NCBI RefSeq assembly: GCF_000374105.1
Contig: NZ_KB893650.1
Span: 738,862-802,861 of the forward strand
Source: Kangiella aquimarina DSM 16071
GTDB taxonomy: Bacteria; Pseudomonadota; Gammaproteobacteria; Enterobacterales; Kangiellaceae
Reading direction: 5' to 3'
Length of the DNA: 64,000 nt
The notes beneath the pieces were generated by a model. It did not search any database, was not told the DNA's origin, and was given only the letters and a program-made list of their open reading frames with translations. Numbering within the stretch: the stretch's first letter is position 1; each line of letters begins with the position of its first letter. A program made the translations under genes and the position numbers. This document shows positions 1 through 8,713 of the stretch, in pieces.

Positions 1-656
1 AGCTCACCGGTTGCCAGCTGTGCATTTTGACTACTGACCGCAGCATTCACTTCCGCAGGCGTTATGCCGTAGGCGGCCATCTGTTTCGGATCGAGCCACA
101 CACGCATGGCGTAACGTGAGCCAAATTGCTGAGCACTGCCTACGCCATCAATACGGCGAATGTCACTTAAAATCGCGCGATCCAGATAGTCACCAAGGTC
201 GGTGCTGTTGAAAGTACCATTCGGTGAATAGAGCGAAACAACCATCAGGAAGTCGCGACGTGCCTTGTCCACCGCAACACCCTGAGTGCGCACGGAGGAG
301 GGTAAACGAGCCTCCACCCGCTTAAGCCGGTTCTGAACCTCAACTCCGGCGATGTCAATATCGGTGCCCGTATCAAACGTCAGGTTGATGGTGCCGGTAC
401 CGGTTCGGGAACTTTCAGAGCGAATGTATTTCAGACCTTCGATACCATTCATCTCTTCTTCGATGATGGTCGTGACCGTGTCCTCAATGACTTGCGCCGA
501 AGCTCCCGGATAGGATGCGGTTACCGAAATTTGCGGTGGTGAAATGTCCGGGTATGACATAACGGGCAACTGCTGGATCGCCAGTGTACCGCCAAGCAAA
601 ATAAGTAACGCAATAACCCAGGCAAAAATGGGACGGTTAATAAAAAACTGAGCCAT
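1..656 (-). CDS. RND efflux pump inner-membrane transporter (AcrB/MexB-like), N-terminal part
   Basis: This is the proton-driven inner-membrane pump of a tripartite drug/solute exporter. The frame opens with an ATG at 656 and stays open to the left edge, so only about 218 N-terminal residues are present. They begin MAQFFINRPIFAWVIALLIL, the first membrane helix typical of RND pumps, followed by the conserved SYPGASAQVIEDTV stretch of the porter domain and the region around residues 90-130 typical of HAE1-type pumps. It starts 3 bp after the adaptor gene and is the last visible gene of a tetR-adaptor-pump operon. The HAE1 family is clear; the substrate cannot be told from sequence. Confidence 0.93.
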   Translation of the reverse strand, partial: MAQFFINRPIFAWVIALLILLGGTLAIQQLPVMSYPDISPPQISVTASYPGASAQVIEDTVTTIIEEEMNGIEGLKYIRSESSRTGTGTINLTFDTGTDIDIAGVEVQNRLKRVEARLPSSVRTQGVAVDKARRDFLMVVSLYSPNGTFNSTDLGDYLDRAILSDIRRIDGVGSAQQFGSRYAMRVWLDPKQMAAYGITPAEVNAAVSSQNAQLATGE

Positions 657-659
657 GAA

Positions 660-1850
660 TTACTCCTGAGTCTGATTCTGGGCATTGCCAGAAGGCTGGT
701 TCATTGCTGTGACAGGAGTTCCCGGTTGTAGAAATTGGGTGTTACTTACAATAACCTGGTCACCGCGTTGCAGTCCGCTTTTGACCACCCAGTTTGGGCC
801 TACCATTGGTCCTAATTCAACTGGCTGAACTGCCAACTTACCATCTTTAATTAACTTTACGGTTGCACCATTGGCTGACATGGTCACTGCTTTCTGGGGA
901 ACCTGAAGCAGGCTGTCAGATTCACCCACCGGCAGCTTGACCCGGACAAACATACCTGGCAGCAATAAATGGTCTGGATTATCAACAATAGCTCTTAATT
1001 GAACCGAGCCAGTATCGGGTTCAACTGACCAGCTGGAAAATTCAAGATTGCCAGAACCAGGGTATTGAGTGCCGTCATTATAGAAAATCTGCACGGTGGA
1101 TGAGCTGGCGTTAGAACTTTGACCGGATTCGAATAGTTTGCGCAACTGCATCATTTCTGAACTTGAGCGAGTGAAATCAACATAAACTTTATCCAACTGC
1201 TCAATGGTGGCCAGGTGAGTTGATTCTGCAGCTCGAACAAGCGCGCCTTCGGTGACCATAGCACGACCGATGCGACCTGATATTGGTGCCGTTACGGTTG
1301 CGTACTCAAGTTGGATTTGCGCATTTCTAAGGTTAGATTTGGCCAGTTCGACACGAGCCTTGGCCTGTTCATTCTGCGCTGCAAACGTATCAAACTCCTG
1401 CTGACTGACGGCTCCCAGTTCAAGCAGGGTGGTATAGCGTTCCAGCGTTTGCTGATTCAGCTTTTGCTGGGCTATGGCATCATTGAGATTAGCACGTTCT
1501 GCTTGTACATCGGCCTGTAACTGACGCTTGTCAATTTGAAACAGCACGTCACCCTGCTTCACCATGTCGCCTTCGGTGAAGACTCTTTTCTCAAGAATAC
1601 CATCGACACGGGCACGAACTTCCGCTGTACGAATGGCATTAACTCGACCAGGTAAATCCTGTGTAAAGGTAGTGATACCTTCAGAAACAGTGCTGACTTC
1701 AACAGGTACGGGTTGCTCACCCTGTTCGGCAGCAAAGCTGCTTAATGTCAGGGTTGAAGCAAACAAACCCAATAGTGTGCTTTTTAAGAGTGTATGGGTC
1801 GTCATGAGATTCTTTTTCATAAAACTCTTCTTAATAAGGTTCTGGTTCAT
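660..1850 (-). CDS. RND efflux periplasmic adaptor (membrane fusion protein, AcrA/MexA-like)
   Basis: This periplasmic adaptor bridges the RND pump encoded just downstream and an outer-membrane channel. The 396 residues fit the family. An N-terminal hydrophobic stretch (about residues 17-40) acts as signal peptide or anchor, followed by a lipoyl-like half (RVDGILEKRVFTEGDMVKQG), a coiled-coil hairpin (about 110-175), the second lipoyl half (TAPISGRIGRAMVTEGALV) and a beta-barrel. No lipobox cysteine is obvious, unlike E. coli AcrA. The start at 1850 has a GGATT sequence 7 bp ahead, overlapping the end of tetR; in-frame methionines at residues 11 and 16 are alternatives. No outer-membrane channel gene is visible, so a shared TolC-like protein is likely. 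Confidence 0.93.
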   Translation of the reverse strand: MNQNLIKKSFMKKNLMTTHTLLKSTLLGLFASTLTLSSFAAEQGEQPVPVEVSTVSEGITTFTQDLPGRVNAIRTAEVRARVDGILEKRVFTEGDMVKQGDVLFQIDKRQLQADVQAERANLNDAIAQQKLNQQTLERYTTLLELGAVSQQEFDTFAAQNEQAKARVELAKSNLRNAQIQLEYATVTAPISGRIGRAMVTEGALVRAAESTHLATIEQLDKVYVDFTRSSSEMMQLRKLFESGQSSNASSSTVQIFYNDGTQYPGSGNLEFSSWSVEPDTGSVQLRAIVDNPDHLLLPGMFVRVKLPVGESDSLLQVPQKAVTMSANGATVKLIKDGKLAVQPVELGPMVGPNWVVKSGLQRGDQVIVSNTQFLQPGTPVTAMNQPSGNAQNQTQE

Positions 1851-1859
1851 AAAGTAATC

Positions 1860-2432
1860 CTAAAGAGTATTGGTGGGACTTTTGATTGCATCCCAGGCAA
1901 ATTCAATCATTTCCTCAATCAGTTGCTCATCCACGGTGTTGTGATTGACAAACTGCCAATGGATGAAATAACTGAAACCGCCGTAAATCTGAATGTTTAC
2001 GTCGGGGATTCGTATATTTTTTAAAACTCCAGCTGCTTTGGCGTCCTGGTAGAGCTTAATAAAAGGCTCAAACACGATATGTAACTTTTCACGAGTCTGA
2101 TCTTCTATTGCTGAAGAGAAGCCATACAGGTGACTGAAGCGAAAATACAGGCAATTATCCAGCATAAACCGGATACCGGCCCGTAGAAGAGCCTTGATGG
2201 CCTCTTCGTAACTGCTATCGGGCTTGTGATTCTCAAGTAAAAAATCAGCTTCCTTTTGTTTTACATACAAAAAGATTTCATTAATCAGCTGCTCTTTACT
2301 TTCAAAGTAGTTGTAGACACTGCCAGTCGCGACATTGGCTTCCTTGGCCAGAAGCGACATGGAGGTGCCCTGCAGGCCTCGTTCAACAAATAAACGAATC
2401 CCTGCCTCAAGAATTTGGGCTCTTTTGGACAT
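1860..2432 (-). CDS. TetR/AcrR-family transcriptional regulator of the efflux operon
   Basis: A 190-residue repressor-type regulator. The N-terminal helix-turn-helix covers about residues 5-50 and contains the signature GSVYNYFESKEQLINEI; the rest is a helical ligand-binding and dimer domain that resembles no specific subfamily I can name. It is the first gene of its operon: the adaptor starts 9 bp downstream, then the pump. A perfect inverted repeat just upstream of its start (2448-2465) is well placed as operator, so autoregulation with co-repression of the pump genes is the simplest model. The inducing ligand is unknown. Confidence 0.92.
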   Translation of the reverse strand: MSKRAQILEAGIRLFVERGLQGTSMSLLAKEANVATGSVYNYFESKEQLINEIFLYVKQKEADFLLENHKPDSSYEEAIKALLRAGIRFMLDNCLYFRFSHLYGFSSAIEDQTREKLHIVFEPFIKLYQDAKAAGVLKNIRIPDVNIQIYGGFSYFIHWQFVNHNTVDEQLIEEMIEFAWDAIKSPTNTL

Positions 2433-2447
2433 AGAGGTATTTTTTGA

Positions 2448-2465
2448 AATGAATGTTCATTCATT
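2448..2465. promoter_or_regulatory. Probable TetR operator palindrome
   Basis: A perfect inverted repeat AATGAATG-TT-CATTCATT lies 15 bp upstream of the tetR start codon. Its core TGAATG-N2-CATTCA has the form of many TetR-family operators. Position and symmetry support a self-regulated operon; binding is inferred. Confidence 0.7.
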
Positions 2466-2673
2466 TTACGTGATCAAAGCAACTGGAAACAAGGTCTGAA
2501 CCAAAAAACAAATGTAAAAAATTATTAATTTGCGCTCTCAATACCTTTTCAAGGTAACTACTTGGTGTCTTAGACGCTGAATTACATAAATAAAAAGCTC
2601 CTGTGACAGAGCCACATTATGGTACGGTTATCCGATTCTGTATGAGTAGGTGAAATCACTTTAGGGGAAAAGC

Positions 2674-4044
2674 ATGACAATGGTTTTACGATTGATAGTT
2701 GGATTTGGTGCCTGGGTACTACTGATATTGGCTATCAGCAACAGCGCTCAGGCGAAAAACTCTGAGCAGGGCGTGAATGACATTAAGGTGCCTCAGGTAT
2801 TGGCGCATCGTGACAGAGCTGAGCCGATAAACCGGATCTTAAAGCACCGATTGGACGTTCTGTTACCGGAGTTGATGGCTGAGTCAGAGCTGGATATGTG
2901 GCTGGTCATCAATCGCGAATATGGCGAGGATGCACTTTTTTATACGCTGGTTCCCGAGCCGACCTTCGCAGCGCGACGAACAACTCTGCTGGTGTTTGTC
3001 AGAAATGAAGAGGGAGTCGAGCGCTTTAGTGTCAGCCGTTATCCGATAGCCGGATTTTATGAAAGCCGCTGGCAGGGTGGTACCGATCAGCAGCAATGGC
3101 AGCGACTGGTTGAGATCATTAAAGATTATGACCCACAGAAAATTGGCATTAATGTCAGTGAAGAATGGGCGGTTGCAGATGGTTTATCGCAGGGCCTTTA
3201 TTCAACTTTAATGAGTCACCTGCCGGAAGAGCTGCAAAAAAGAGTGGTAAGCTCTGAAGAATTGGTTGTACGCTGGTTCGAAACACGAACCAAACCAGAA
3301 AAAGAGGTTTATCCGCAGATTGTGGCAATTGCCCGTGGCGTGATTGCGGAAGCTTTCTCCTCAAAGGTGATTACGCCGGGTGTGACAACCGATAAAGATA
3401 TTGCCTGGTATATCCGTGAGCGATTTGAAGAGCTGGGTGTTAAACCCTGGTTTCAGCCTTATGTGACGGTACAGCGTAAGGGTGATACCAATGATCCTGA
3501 ATCACCCTTTTTCGGCAGAAGTGATCGCGTCATAATGCCTGGTGATATTATCCATACTGATGTGGGCTTGTGTTATTTGAAGCTGTGTACCGACACACAG
3601 GAAATGGGCTATGTCGCTCGCTTTGGAGAATATGAGGTGCCCAAAGGTTTAAAAGAAGCATTGGCAAAGGGCAATCAATGGCAGGATATTCTTACTTCGC
3701 AATATAAAACGGGCCGCACCGGTAATGAGATTCTGAAAGCCACTCAGGTTGCCGCTAAAAAGCAAAAACTCAATTCCAGTACCTATACACATCCTCTTGG
3801 GTTTGTAGGACATGCGGTAGGGCCGACCATAGGCATGTGGGATAACCAGGGGCCAACACCAGTTAAAGGCGATCGAAAACTGTATCCCAACACTGCGTAT
3901 GCCATTGAAGGTAATGTTAAAGTGAAGTTACCGGAGTGGGATAACCAGCTAATACAAATCATGCTTGAGCAGTCAGCCCTGTTTGATGGCGAGAGGGTCA
4001 TCTATCTCGCTGGCAGACAGACTGAGTGGCATTTTATTCGTTAG
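2674..4044 (+). CDS. Secreted M24-family metallopeptidase (Xaa-Pro aminopeptidase-like)
   Basis: A probable exported dinuclear-metal aminopeptidase or proline dipeptidase of 456 residues. A signal peptide (about residues 1-28, ending NSAQA-KN) points to the periplasm or beyond. The pita-bread fold ligands are recognisable in order: Asp in IIHTDVGL, Asp in CTDTQEMG, His in GFVGHAVG, Glu in AIEGNV and a final Glu in QIMLEQSAL. An AGGGGA ribosome site about 7 bp ahead supports the start at 2674. It stands alone, divergent from the tetR operon and convergent with the tat cluster, separated by a shared terminator. Substrate specificity cannot be assigned. Confidence 0.85.
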   Translation: MTMVLRLIVGFGAWVLLILAISNSAQAKNSEQGVNDIKVPQVLAHRDRAEPINRILKHRLDVLLPELMAESELDMWLVINREYGEDALFYTLVPEPTFAARRTTLLVFVRNEEGVERFSVSRYPIAGFYESRWQGGTDQQQWQRLVEIIKDYDPQKIGINVSEEWAVADGLSQGLYSTLMSHLPEELQKRVVSSEELVVRWFETRTKPEKEVYPQIVAIARGVIAEAFSSKVITPGVTTDKDIAWYIRERFEELGVKPWFQPYVTVQRKGDTNDPESPFFGRSDRVIMPGDIIHTDVGLCYLKLCTDTQEMGYVARFGEYEVPKGLKEALAKGNQWQDILTSQYKTGRTGNEILKATQVAAKKQKLNSSTYTHPLGFVGHAVGPTIGMWDNQGPTPVKGDRKLYPNTAYAIEGNVKVKLPEWDNQLIQIMLEQSALFDGERVIYLAGRQTEWHFIR

Positions 4045-4061
4045 TTACTGACCCTTAATTG

Positions 4062-4092
4062 AAAAAGCCGACTGAAGAAGAGTCGGCTTTTT
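4062..4092. terminator. Bidirectional rho-independent terminator
   Basis: A 12-bp perfect stem AAAAAGCCGACT / AGTCGGCTTTTT with loop GAAGAAG, with U-tracts on both strands, lies between the convergent peptidase and thioesterase genes. Confidence 0.9.
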
Positions 4093-4552
4093 ATTTGGTA
4101 GATTCTTTTCTAGCAATATGGATAGTTTTCCAGACCTTGGCAATCAGCTGGCCATCTTCATCGTGAATATCGACTTCGAAAACAGGTTCAATAACATCCT
4201 GATCCTTTAATTGCAGGTTAATGTCCAGCAGGTCCTGTTCGCTGAGTTTGAATTCAGCATAGACATCTTTGCGACCAGGCTTGATGAATTTAATTTCTGC
4301 TTTTTTATCCCATACTACATAGTCGCGCCCAAGTTTATGCAACAGCAGTAGCATATAGAATGGGTCGGTCATCGAAAATAGCGCACCACCGTAGTGAGTA
4401 TTGACATAATTACGGTTGAACCAATATTTGCGTAGCCTGATTTTAGCGTATTGCCAGTTTTCATCGAGTTCCAGAACCCTGATACCTGAGCCCCAGAATG
4501 GAGGCCAGAGATTCATCACTAATTTGAGTCTTTTGGCGGTTAACTGCTTCAT
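4091..4552 (-). CDS. DUF4442/hotdog-fold thioesterase-like protein
   Basis: About 153 residues with the features of the DUF4442 (YiiD/PaaI-like) hotdog family: a helical start, NRNYVNTHYGGALFSMTDPF (the hot-dog helix region) and a beta-rich C-terminus. Such proteins usually act as acyl-CoA thioesterases, but the substrate is unknown. The frame is open up to 4663, which would overlap the end of tatC by about 100 bp. The ATG at 4552 is preferred: it has AGG 4-7 bp ahead, lies 10 bp beyond the tatC stop, and removes a non-family N-terminus. It is probably the last gene of the tat transcript. Confidence 0.75.
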   Translation of the reverse strand: MKQLTAKRLKLVMNLWPPFWGSGIRVLELDENWQYAKIRLRKYWFNRNYVNTHYGGALFSMTDPFYMLLLLHKLGRDYVVWDKKAEIKFIKPGRKDVYAEFKLSEQDLLDINLQLKDQDVIEPVFEVDIHDEDGQLIAKVWKTIHIARKESTK

Positions 4553-4562
4553 AAGAACCTGT

Positions 4563-5339
4563 TTAGACGTTGGAATCGTCGGCAGTTTGCTGCTCGTCAT
4601 TCTGTGCCGCCGACTCAGCAGCTTTAGGAGCATAAACTCTAGCAAAGATGAGGCCCAGCTCAAATAGAATCCACATTGGGATACCGAGCAGTACCTGTGA
4701 AATCACATCAGGTGGCGTCAGTAGCATGGCAAAGATAAATATAGCAACGACGATGTAAGGTCTTTTGTCACTGAGGGAGCGATGACTGATCATTCCTGAC
4801 CAAATCAACAGCATGGTAGCAATTGGAATTTCAAACGCTAAGCCAAAGGCAAAGAATAGCTTGAGTGCAATGGAAAGAACGCTGTTGATATCGGGTAAAT
4901 AGTTGATGCCTTCAGGTCCGATCCCTGAGAGAAATCCAAATATAATCGGGAATATCAGATAGTAGGCAAAAGCGATGCCGGCATAGAAGAGAATGATGCT
5001 GGATAACAGTAATGGGATGGCGAAGCGCTTTTCATGTTGATAAAGACCTGGTGAAATAAACATCCAGACTTGATGTAGAACATAAGGCATAGCAATAAAA
5101 AAAGCCGCTACAAATGCCAGTTTAAATGGCGCAAATAATGGCGAGGTGACATCGGTAGCTATTAAGCTGGAGCCTATGGGTAATTGCTCAATCAATGGCT
5201 TTGCCAGCCACAGATAAAGCTCATTGGCTACAAAAGCCAGCCCAACGAAAATACAGACAATCACCAGGACAATCCGTAACAGGCGATTACGAAGTTCCAG
5301 CAGGTGCGCTATCAGTGGTTGTTCCGAATCTTGGCTCAT
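4563..5339 (-). CDS. tatC: Sec-independent protein translocase TatC
   Basis: The multi-spanning receptor subunit of the twin-arginine translocase, which binds RR signal peptides in the inner membrane. The 258 residues match the family, with six hydrophobic segments, an N-terminal cytoplasmic region (HLLELRNRLLRIVLV), and the conserved FAFGLAFEIP and LTPPDVISQVLLGIP motifs. Its start overlaps the tatB stop by one base (TGATG), indicating coupled translation. A Tat-type signal is present on the protein at 37843-38433, a likely client. Confidence 0.97.
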   Translation of the reverse strand: MSQDSEQPLIAHLLELRNRLLRIVLVIVCIFVGLAFVANELYLWLAKPLIEQLPIGSSLIATDVTSPLFAPFKLAFVAAFFIAMPYVLHQVWMFISPGLYQHEKRFAIPLLLSSIILFYAGIAFAYYLIFPIIFGFLSGIGPEGINYLPDINSVLSIALKLFFAFGLAFEIPIATMLLIWSGMISHRSLSDKRPYIVVAIFIFAMLLTPPDVISQVLLGIPMWILFELGLIFARVYAPKAAESAAQNDEQQTADDSNV

Positions 5340-5713
5340 CAGGAAGACTTGTCTGGACTAGCAGTGGATGATTGAAGTTTGTCTTGCTCATTGGCTAAAG
5401 CCTGTTCGCTTTGCTTTAAGGCCTGTTCTGCTTTGGCAATGGTAGCCTGGGCTTCTTCTCGCAGCCGTTTGAGTTCTTCATCGGCTTCAGCCTGCTCCAT
5501 GATCATTTTCTCATGTTCGGCAATCCGCTTCTTCATTTCTTCAAGCTCCAGCTCACGCGTGACCTGTTGATTAAATTGGCTAAAGCCACGCTTGGCTTTG
5601 CCGATCCAACGACCAACAGTATGCATGGCTTTGGGCAGTCGCTCGGGCCCCAGTACCACCAGGGCTATAACCACGATCAGCAATAGTTCGAAGAAACCAA
5701 TATCAAAAGGCAT
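5339..5713 (-). CDS. tatB: Sec-independent protein translocase TatB
   Basis: The TatB subunit, partner of TatC in the Tat receptor complex. It has one N-terminal membrane helix (residues 6-21), the LGPERLPKA hinge characteristic of TatB, an amphipathic helix (GRWIGKAKRG) and a long charged, coiled-coil-prone tail rich in Glu, Ala and Gln (about residues 50-115). The 124-residue length is at the short end of the usual range. It lies between tatA and tatC in the standard order. Confidence 0.95.
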   Translation of the reverse strand: MPFDIGFFELLLIVVIALVVLGPERLPKAMHTVGRWIGKAKRGFSQFNQQVTRELELEEMKKRIAEHEKMIMEQAEADEELKRLREEAQATIAKAEQALKQSEQALANEQDKLQSSTASPDKSS

Positions 5714-5733
5714 AGTAACTTAAGAAAGGATGA

Positions 5734-5976
5734 CTATTTTTTTGAGTCTGTTGCTTCAGAGCTTTGCTCTGACTTTTGTTTTTGGCTTTGTTCAGTGCTA
5801 TCAAAGTCAGCATCTTTAGACTTGTCTTCGACCTGCTTATCGTCGTCTTTAACTGCTTTTTTGAAGTTCTTGAAGGCTGAGCCAATGTCGCCACCGGCAT
5901 TGCGCAATTTTTTTGTGCCAAATAACAACAAAATAATAACTAAGAGTATGAGTAATTCCCAAATACCAGGTTTCAT
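5734..5976 (-). CDS. tatA: Sec-independent protein translocase TatA
   Basis: The pore-forming subunit of the Tat translocase; 80 residues. It has one transmembrane helix (about residues 5-20), then the hinge [10 protein letters not shown] and an amphipathic helix [13 protein letters not shown], with an acidic, Lys/Gln/Ser-rich tail. The FGTKKL version of the hinge separates it from TatB. It is the first tat gene, 20 bp ahead of tatB and 23 bp after hinT. Confidence 0.95.
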   Translation of the reverse strand: MKPGIWELLILLVIILLLFGTKKLRNAGGDIGSAFKNFKKAVKDDDKQVEDKSKDADFDSTEQSQKQKSEQSSEATDSKK

Positions 5977-5999
5977 GCTTTTACCTCAAGCGTTAATGC

Positions 6000-6338
6000 T
6001 TATGCAAATGGCAGCCGACCACCGCCACCTACGATGTGAATATGAATATGATACACTTCCTGACCGCCATCATCACCTGTATTTATGATCGTTCTGAATC
6101 CATTGCTAAGCCCTGCCTCTTTGGCAAGTTGCGGAACTTTAGTCATCATATATCCCATGATGTCGGCATCCTGCTCTGTGACTTCCGCTAAACTTGCTAT
6201 GTGCTGCTTAGGAATCATTAGCAGATGGGTCGGAGCTTTAGGAGCAATATCCTTAAAAACCAGAATTTTATCGTCTTCGTAAACTTTATCGCTTGGAATG
6301 TCTCCAGCAATAATTTTGCAAAAAATACAGTCGCTCAT
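6000..6338 (-). CDS. hinT: HIT-family purine nucleoside phosphoramidase HinT
   Basis: A cytoplasmic histidine-triad hydrolase of AMP-lysine and related phosphoramidates. The 112 residues carry the N-terminal CIFCKIIAGDIPS motif and the catalytic HIHIHIVGGG near the C-terminus (about residues 97-106). It sits between ubiB and tatA on the same strand, an arrangement seen in other proteobacteria, and is probably co-transcribed with them. Confidence 0.95.
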   Translation of the reverse strand: MSDCIFCKIIAGDIPSDKVYEDDKILVFKDIAPKAPTHLLMIPKQHIASLAEVTEQDADIMGYMMTKVPQLAKEAGLSNGFRTIINTGDDGGQEVYHIHIHIVGGGGRLPFA

Positions 6339-6373
6339 AACTTCTCCTTGAGTTGCAATTGAAAAGCGGCCAG

Positions 6374-8020
6374 TTATTTAGTTGGCCAGAGACTTTTAAT
6401 CAGGAACCAGCCAGCACCTGCTCCTAAAATAGCAGCCGGCCACCAGTCTGTAGGTACCGCAAGATAGCTAATACCACTTAATATTGCCAGGGAGCCGCCA
6501 ATAAATGCGTGCTTAAGTGCATATTGTTGCTGAAGCTTGTGTCTTTCAAGCTCTGTGAACTGGCTTTTAAGTTGCTCGAACTGATTAAGTGAATGACCAA
6601 CCCTGTGCAGGTTATCAAACAACAGTCCTGGGAGCTTAGGTGCTTTGTTCAGCCAGTCTGGGAATTGACGTTTAATGTCTTCGAACATGGCTTTAGGGCC
6701 AATCTGCTCGCGTACCCACTGCTTTAGGTAAGGTTGTGCGGTCTGCCATAAATCAAGTTGTGGATAGAGCTGACGACCCAGGCCCTCAATGTAAAGCAGA
6801 GTTTTTTGCAGAAGAACCAACTGTGGTTGAACCTGCATATTAAAGCGGCGTGCAGTTTGAAATAGTTGAATCAAGAAATGACCAAATGAAATCTCCGCCA
6901 ATGACTTGCCAAAAATAGGTTCGCATGCGGCACGGATAGCAGATTCAAACTCAGGGATGGAAACATCCGCATCAATCCAGCCCGATTCAACGTGTAGCTC
7001 AGCAATGCGTCTGTAATTACGATCAAAGAATGCCAGAAAATTGTCGGCCAGATAGCGCTTATCGTTTTCATCAAGAGTGCCCATAATACCGCAGTCAATG
7101 GCAATGTATTGGGGAGCACCGGGGTTGCTGACATTAACAAAAATGTTGCCGGGATGCATATCCGCATGGAAAAAACTGTCGCGGAATACCTGAGTGAAGA
7201 AAATCTCTACTCCACGATCAGCCAAAGCTTTCATATCAACCCCGCTGGTACGCAGAGCCTCAATGTTACCAATAGGTATGCCTGAGATTTTTTCCATGAC
7301 CAGCATTTTTACTCGGGTGTAATCCCAGTAAATTTTAGGCACATAGAGTAAGTCTGAGTTTTCAAAATTGTGGCGTAAGTGTGAAGTATTAGCTGCTTCA
7401 ATTCTTAAATCGATTTCTCGCGCCAAGGTGCTGTCATATTCCTTAACCACTTCGATAGCTCGCAAGCGACGTGCTTCGCTGGAATACTTTTCAGCCCAGC
7501 GTGCCATGGAATGCATCATCTGCATGTCACGCATGATCTTTTGACGAATTCCTGGACGTAGAATTTTTACCACCACTTCTTCGCCACTGTTTAATGTGGC
7601 TTCATGGACCTGAGCGATTGAAGCAGAAGCCAGCGGCGTATCATTGAAGTTGGAAAATACATCATCTATTGCTGTAGCCAGCTGCTTCTCAACAATTGAG
7701 CGAGCAATGTTAGAATCGAAGGGAGGAACCTGATCTTGCAGTTTTGCCAGTTCGTCTGCTATGTCAGGTGGGACAAGGTCGCGACGAGTAGAAAGCATTT
7801 GTCCGAGTTTGACGTAAATGGGGCCAAGTTCAGTTAAGGCAAGCCTTAAACGTTCACCTCGTGATTTATCTTTAGCTTTACGGCGTAAGCTCAAAGAGAA
7901 GAGTTTAGCCAGAGGTCTGAAGCGGGCCAGAGGAGTTGGAGCAAGAAATTCGTCCAAGCCATAGTGAACCAGTGTGCGATTTATTTTGAGCGCATGGTGT
8001 AATTGTCTAATGGCGTTCAT
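6374..8020 (-). CDS. ubiB: Ubiquinone biosynthesis kinase-like protein UbiB
   Basis: An ABC1/ADCK-type atypical kinase-like ATPase needed for ubiquinone biosynthesis at the inner membrane. The 548 residues include the family KxGQ motif (VKLGQMLSTRRDLVP, about residue 72), an Ala-rich nucleotide loop (SASIAQVHEA), the catalytic FFHADMHPGNIFV region and a DCGIMG metal-binding motif. Two hydrophobic segments at the C-terminus (about 500-545) form the membrane anchor. It follows ubiJ by 30 bp in a ubiE-ubiJ-ubiB operon. Confidence 0.95.
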   Translation of the reverse strand: MNAIRQLHHALKINRTLVHYGLDEFLAPTPLARFRPLAKLFSLSLRRKAKDKSRGERLRLALTELGPIYVKLGQMLSTRRDLVPPDIADELAKLQDQVPPFDSNIARSIVEKQLATAIDDVFSNFNDTPLASASIAQVHEATLNSGEEVVVKILRPGIRQKIMRDMQMMHSMARWAEKYSSEARRLRAIEVVKEYDSTLAREIDLRIEAANTSHLRHNFENSDLLYVPKIYWDYTRVKMLVMEKISGIPIGNIEALRTSGVDMKALADRGVEIFFTQVFRDSFFHADMHPGNIFVNVSNPGAPQYIAIDCGIMGTLDENDKRYLADNFLAFFDRNYRRIAELHVESGWIDADVSIPEFESAIRAACEPIFGKSLAEISFGHFLIQLFQTARRFNMQVQPQLVLLQKTLLYIEGLGRQLYPQLDLWQTAQPYLKQWVREQIGPKAMFEDIKRQFPDWLNKAPKLPGLLFDNLHRVGHSLNQFEQLKSQFTELERHKLQQQYALKHAFIGGSLAILSGISYLAVPTDWWPAAILGAGAGWFLIKSLWPTK

Positions 8021-8050
8021 GCTGTCTTCTCGTAATTAATTTCATGGCGA

Positions 8051-8689
8051 TTAATTGGTATTGTTGTTCGCAGAAGCTTTTTGTTCTACTTTCTGTGTGA
8101 GTCGGTCAATTCTCTGCTTGAGTCTCTCGGCATCCGATTTGAGATCCGCAATAGCATCATAAAAGTTTTCAAGCTCGATTGAGGCTGGAGACAGTTTTGC
8201 TTCAAATCGAATATATTCACTGAAATTCTGCTTTCCAGTATTTACCGTTTTTTGCAACCAGTCGCCAACTTTTCTACCACTGGTAATCATATGATGAGCC
8301 AGAATATCTCCAGTATACTGCGATAAATGCTCTTCCCAATCAATGTCGAGTTGCTTGAAGAAGTTCTGGAAGCTTTGTGCAGTGCCAATTTCTCCAGCAA
8401 AATGAACTTCGCCTTTAAAAATTGAGTCGGAGCCTTTTTCGTTCATGGCTAAATTGAAAAAGCTGGCTGCTGAGCCTTTTAATTCCGCATTCGGGTTTTT
8501 ATCTAACTCTGTCTTAACCAAAATCAGACTATCTTCGATAACAATATAAAAGTCGCTATTAAGATCGGTAAGAATGATTTTAATGATTTTTCCTTCCAGT
8601 GACTTAAGCCTGGACTGGGCATCAGGATCAAGCTTGATTGCTTGATTGACGAGCAGTTCGATGGGAGGGGTTAATAGCGATATCATCAT
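8051..8689 (-). CDS. ubiJ: Ubiquinone biosynthesis accessory factor UbiJ (SCP2 domain)
   Basis: An accessory lipid-binding protein of the soluble Ubi complex. The 212 residues comprise an N-terminal SCP2-type sterol-carrier fold (about residues 10-115) and a C-terminal coiled coil (AIADLKSDAERLKQRIDRL). Sequence similarity in this family is low, and the call rests strongly on its place between ubiE and ubiB, the same as in E. coli. No catalytic residues are expected. Confidence 0.9.
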   Translation of the reverse strand: MMISLLTPPIELLVNQAIKLDPDAQSRLKSLEGKIIKIILTDLNSDFYIVIEDSLILVKTELDKNPNAELKGSAASFFNLAMNEKGSDSIFKGEVHFAGEIGTAQSFQNFFKQLDIDWEEHLSQYTGDILAHHMITSGRKVGDWLQKTVNTGKQNFSEYIRFEAKLSPASIELENFYDAIADLKSDAERLKQRIDRLTQKVEQKASANNNTN

Positions 8690-8713
8690 TTGTCGTGTTA
8701 TTAACAGAAGCCG

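Noticed and set aside
4553-4663. N-terminal extension of the hotdog thioesterase gene into tatC
   Set aside because: The extra residues are encoded within the conserved tatC end and do not fit the family; an ATG with a ribosome site lies at 4552.
6368-6387. GGCCA/TGGCC inverted repeat at the end of ubiB as a terminator
   Set aside because: Five-bp stem, no U-tract, and the downstream hinT and tat genes appear to be co-transcribed.
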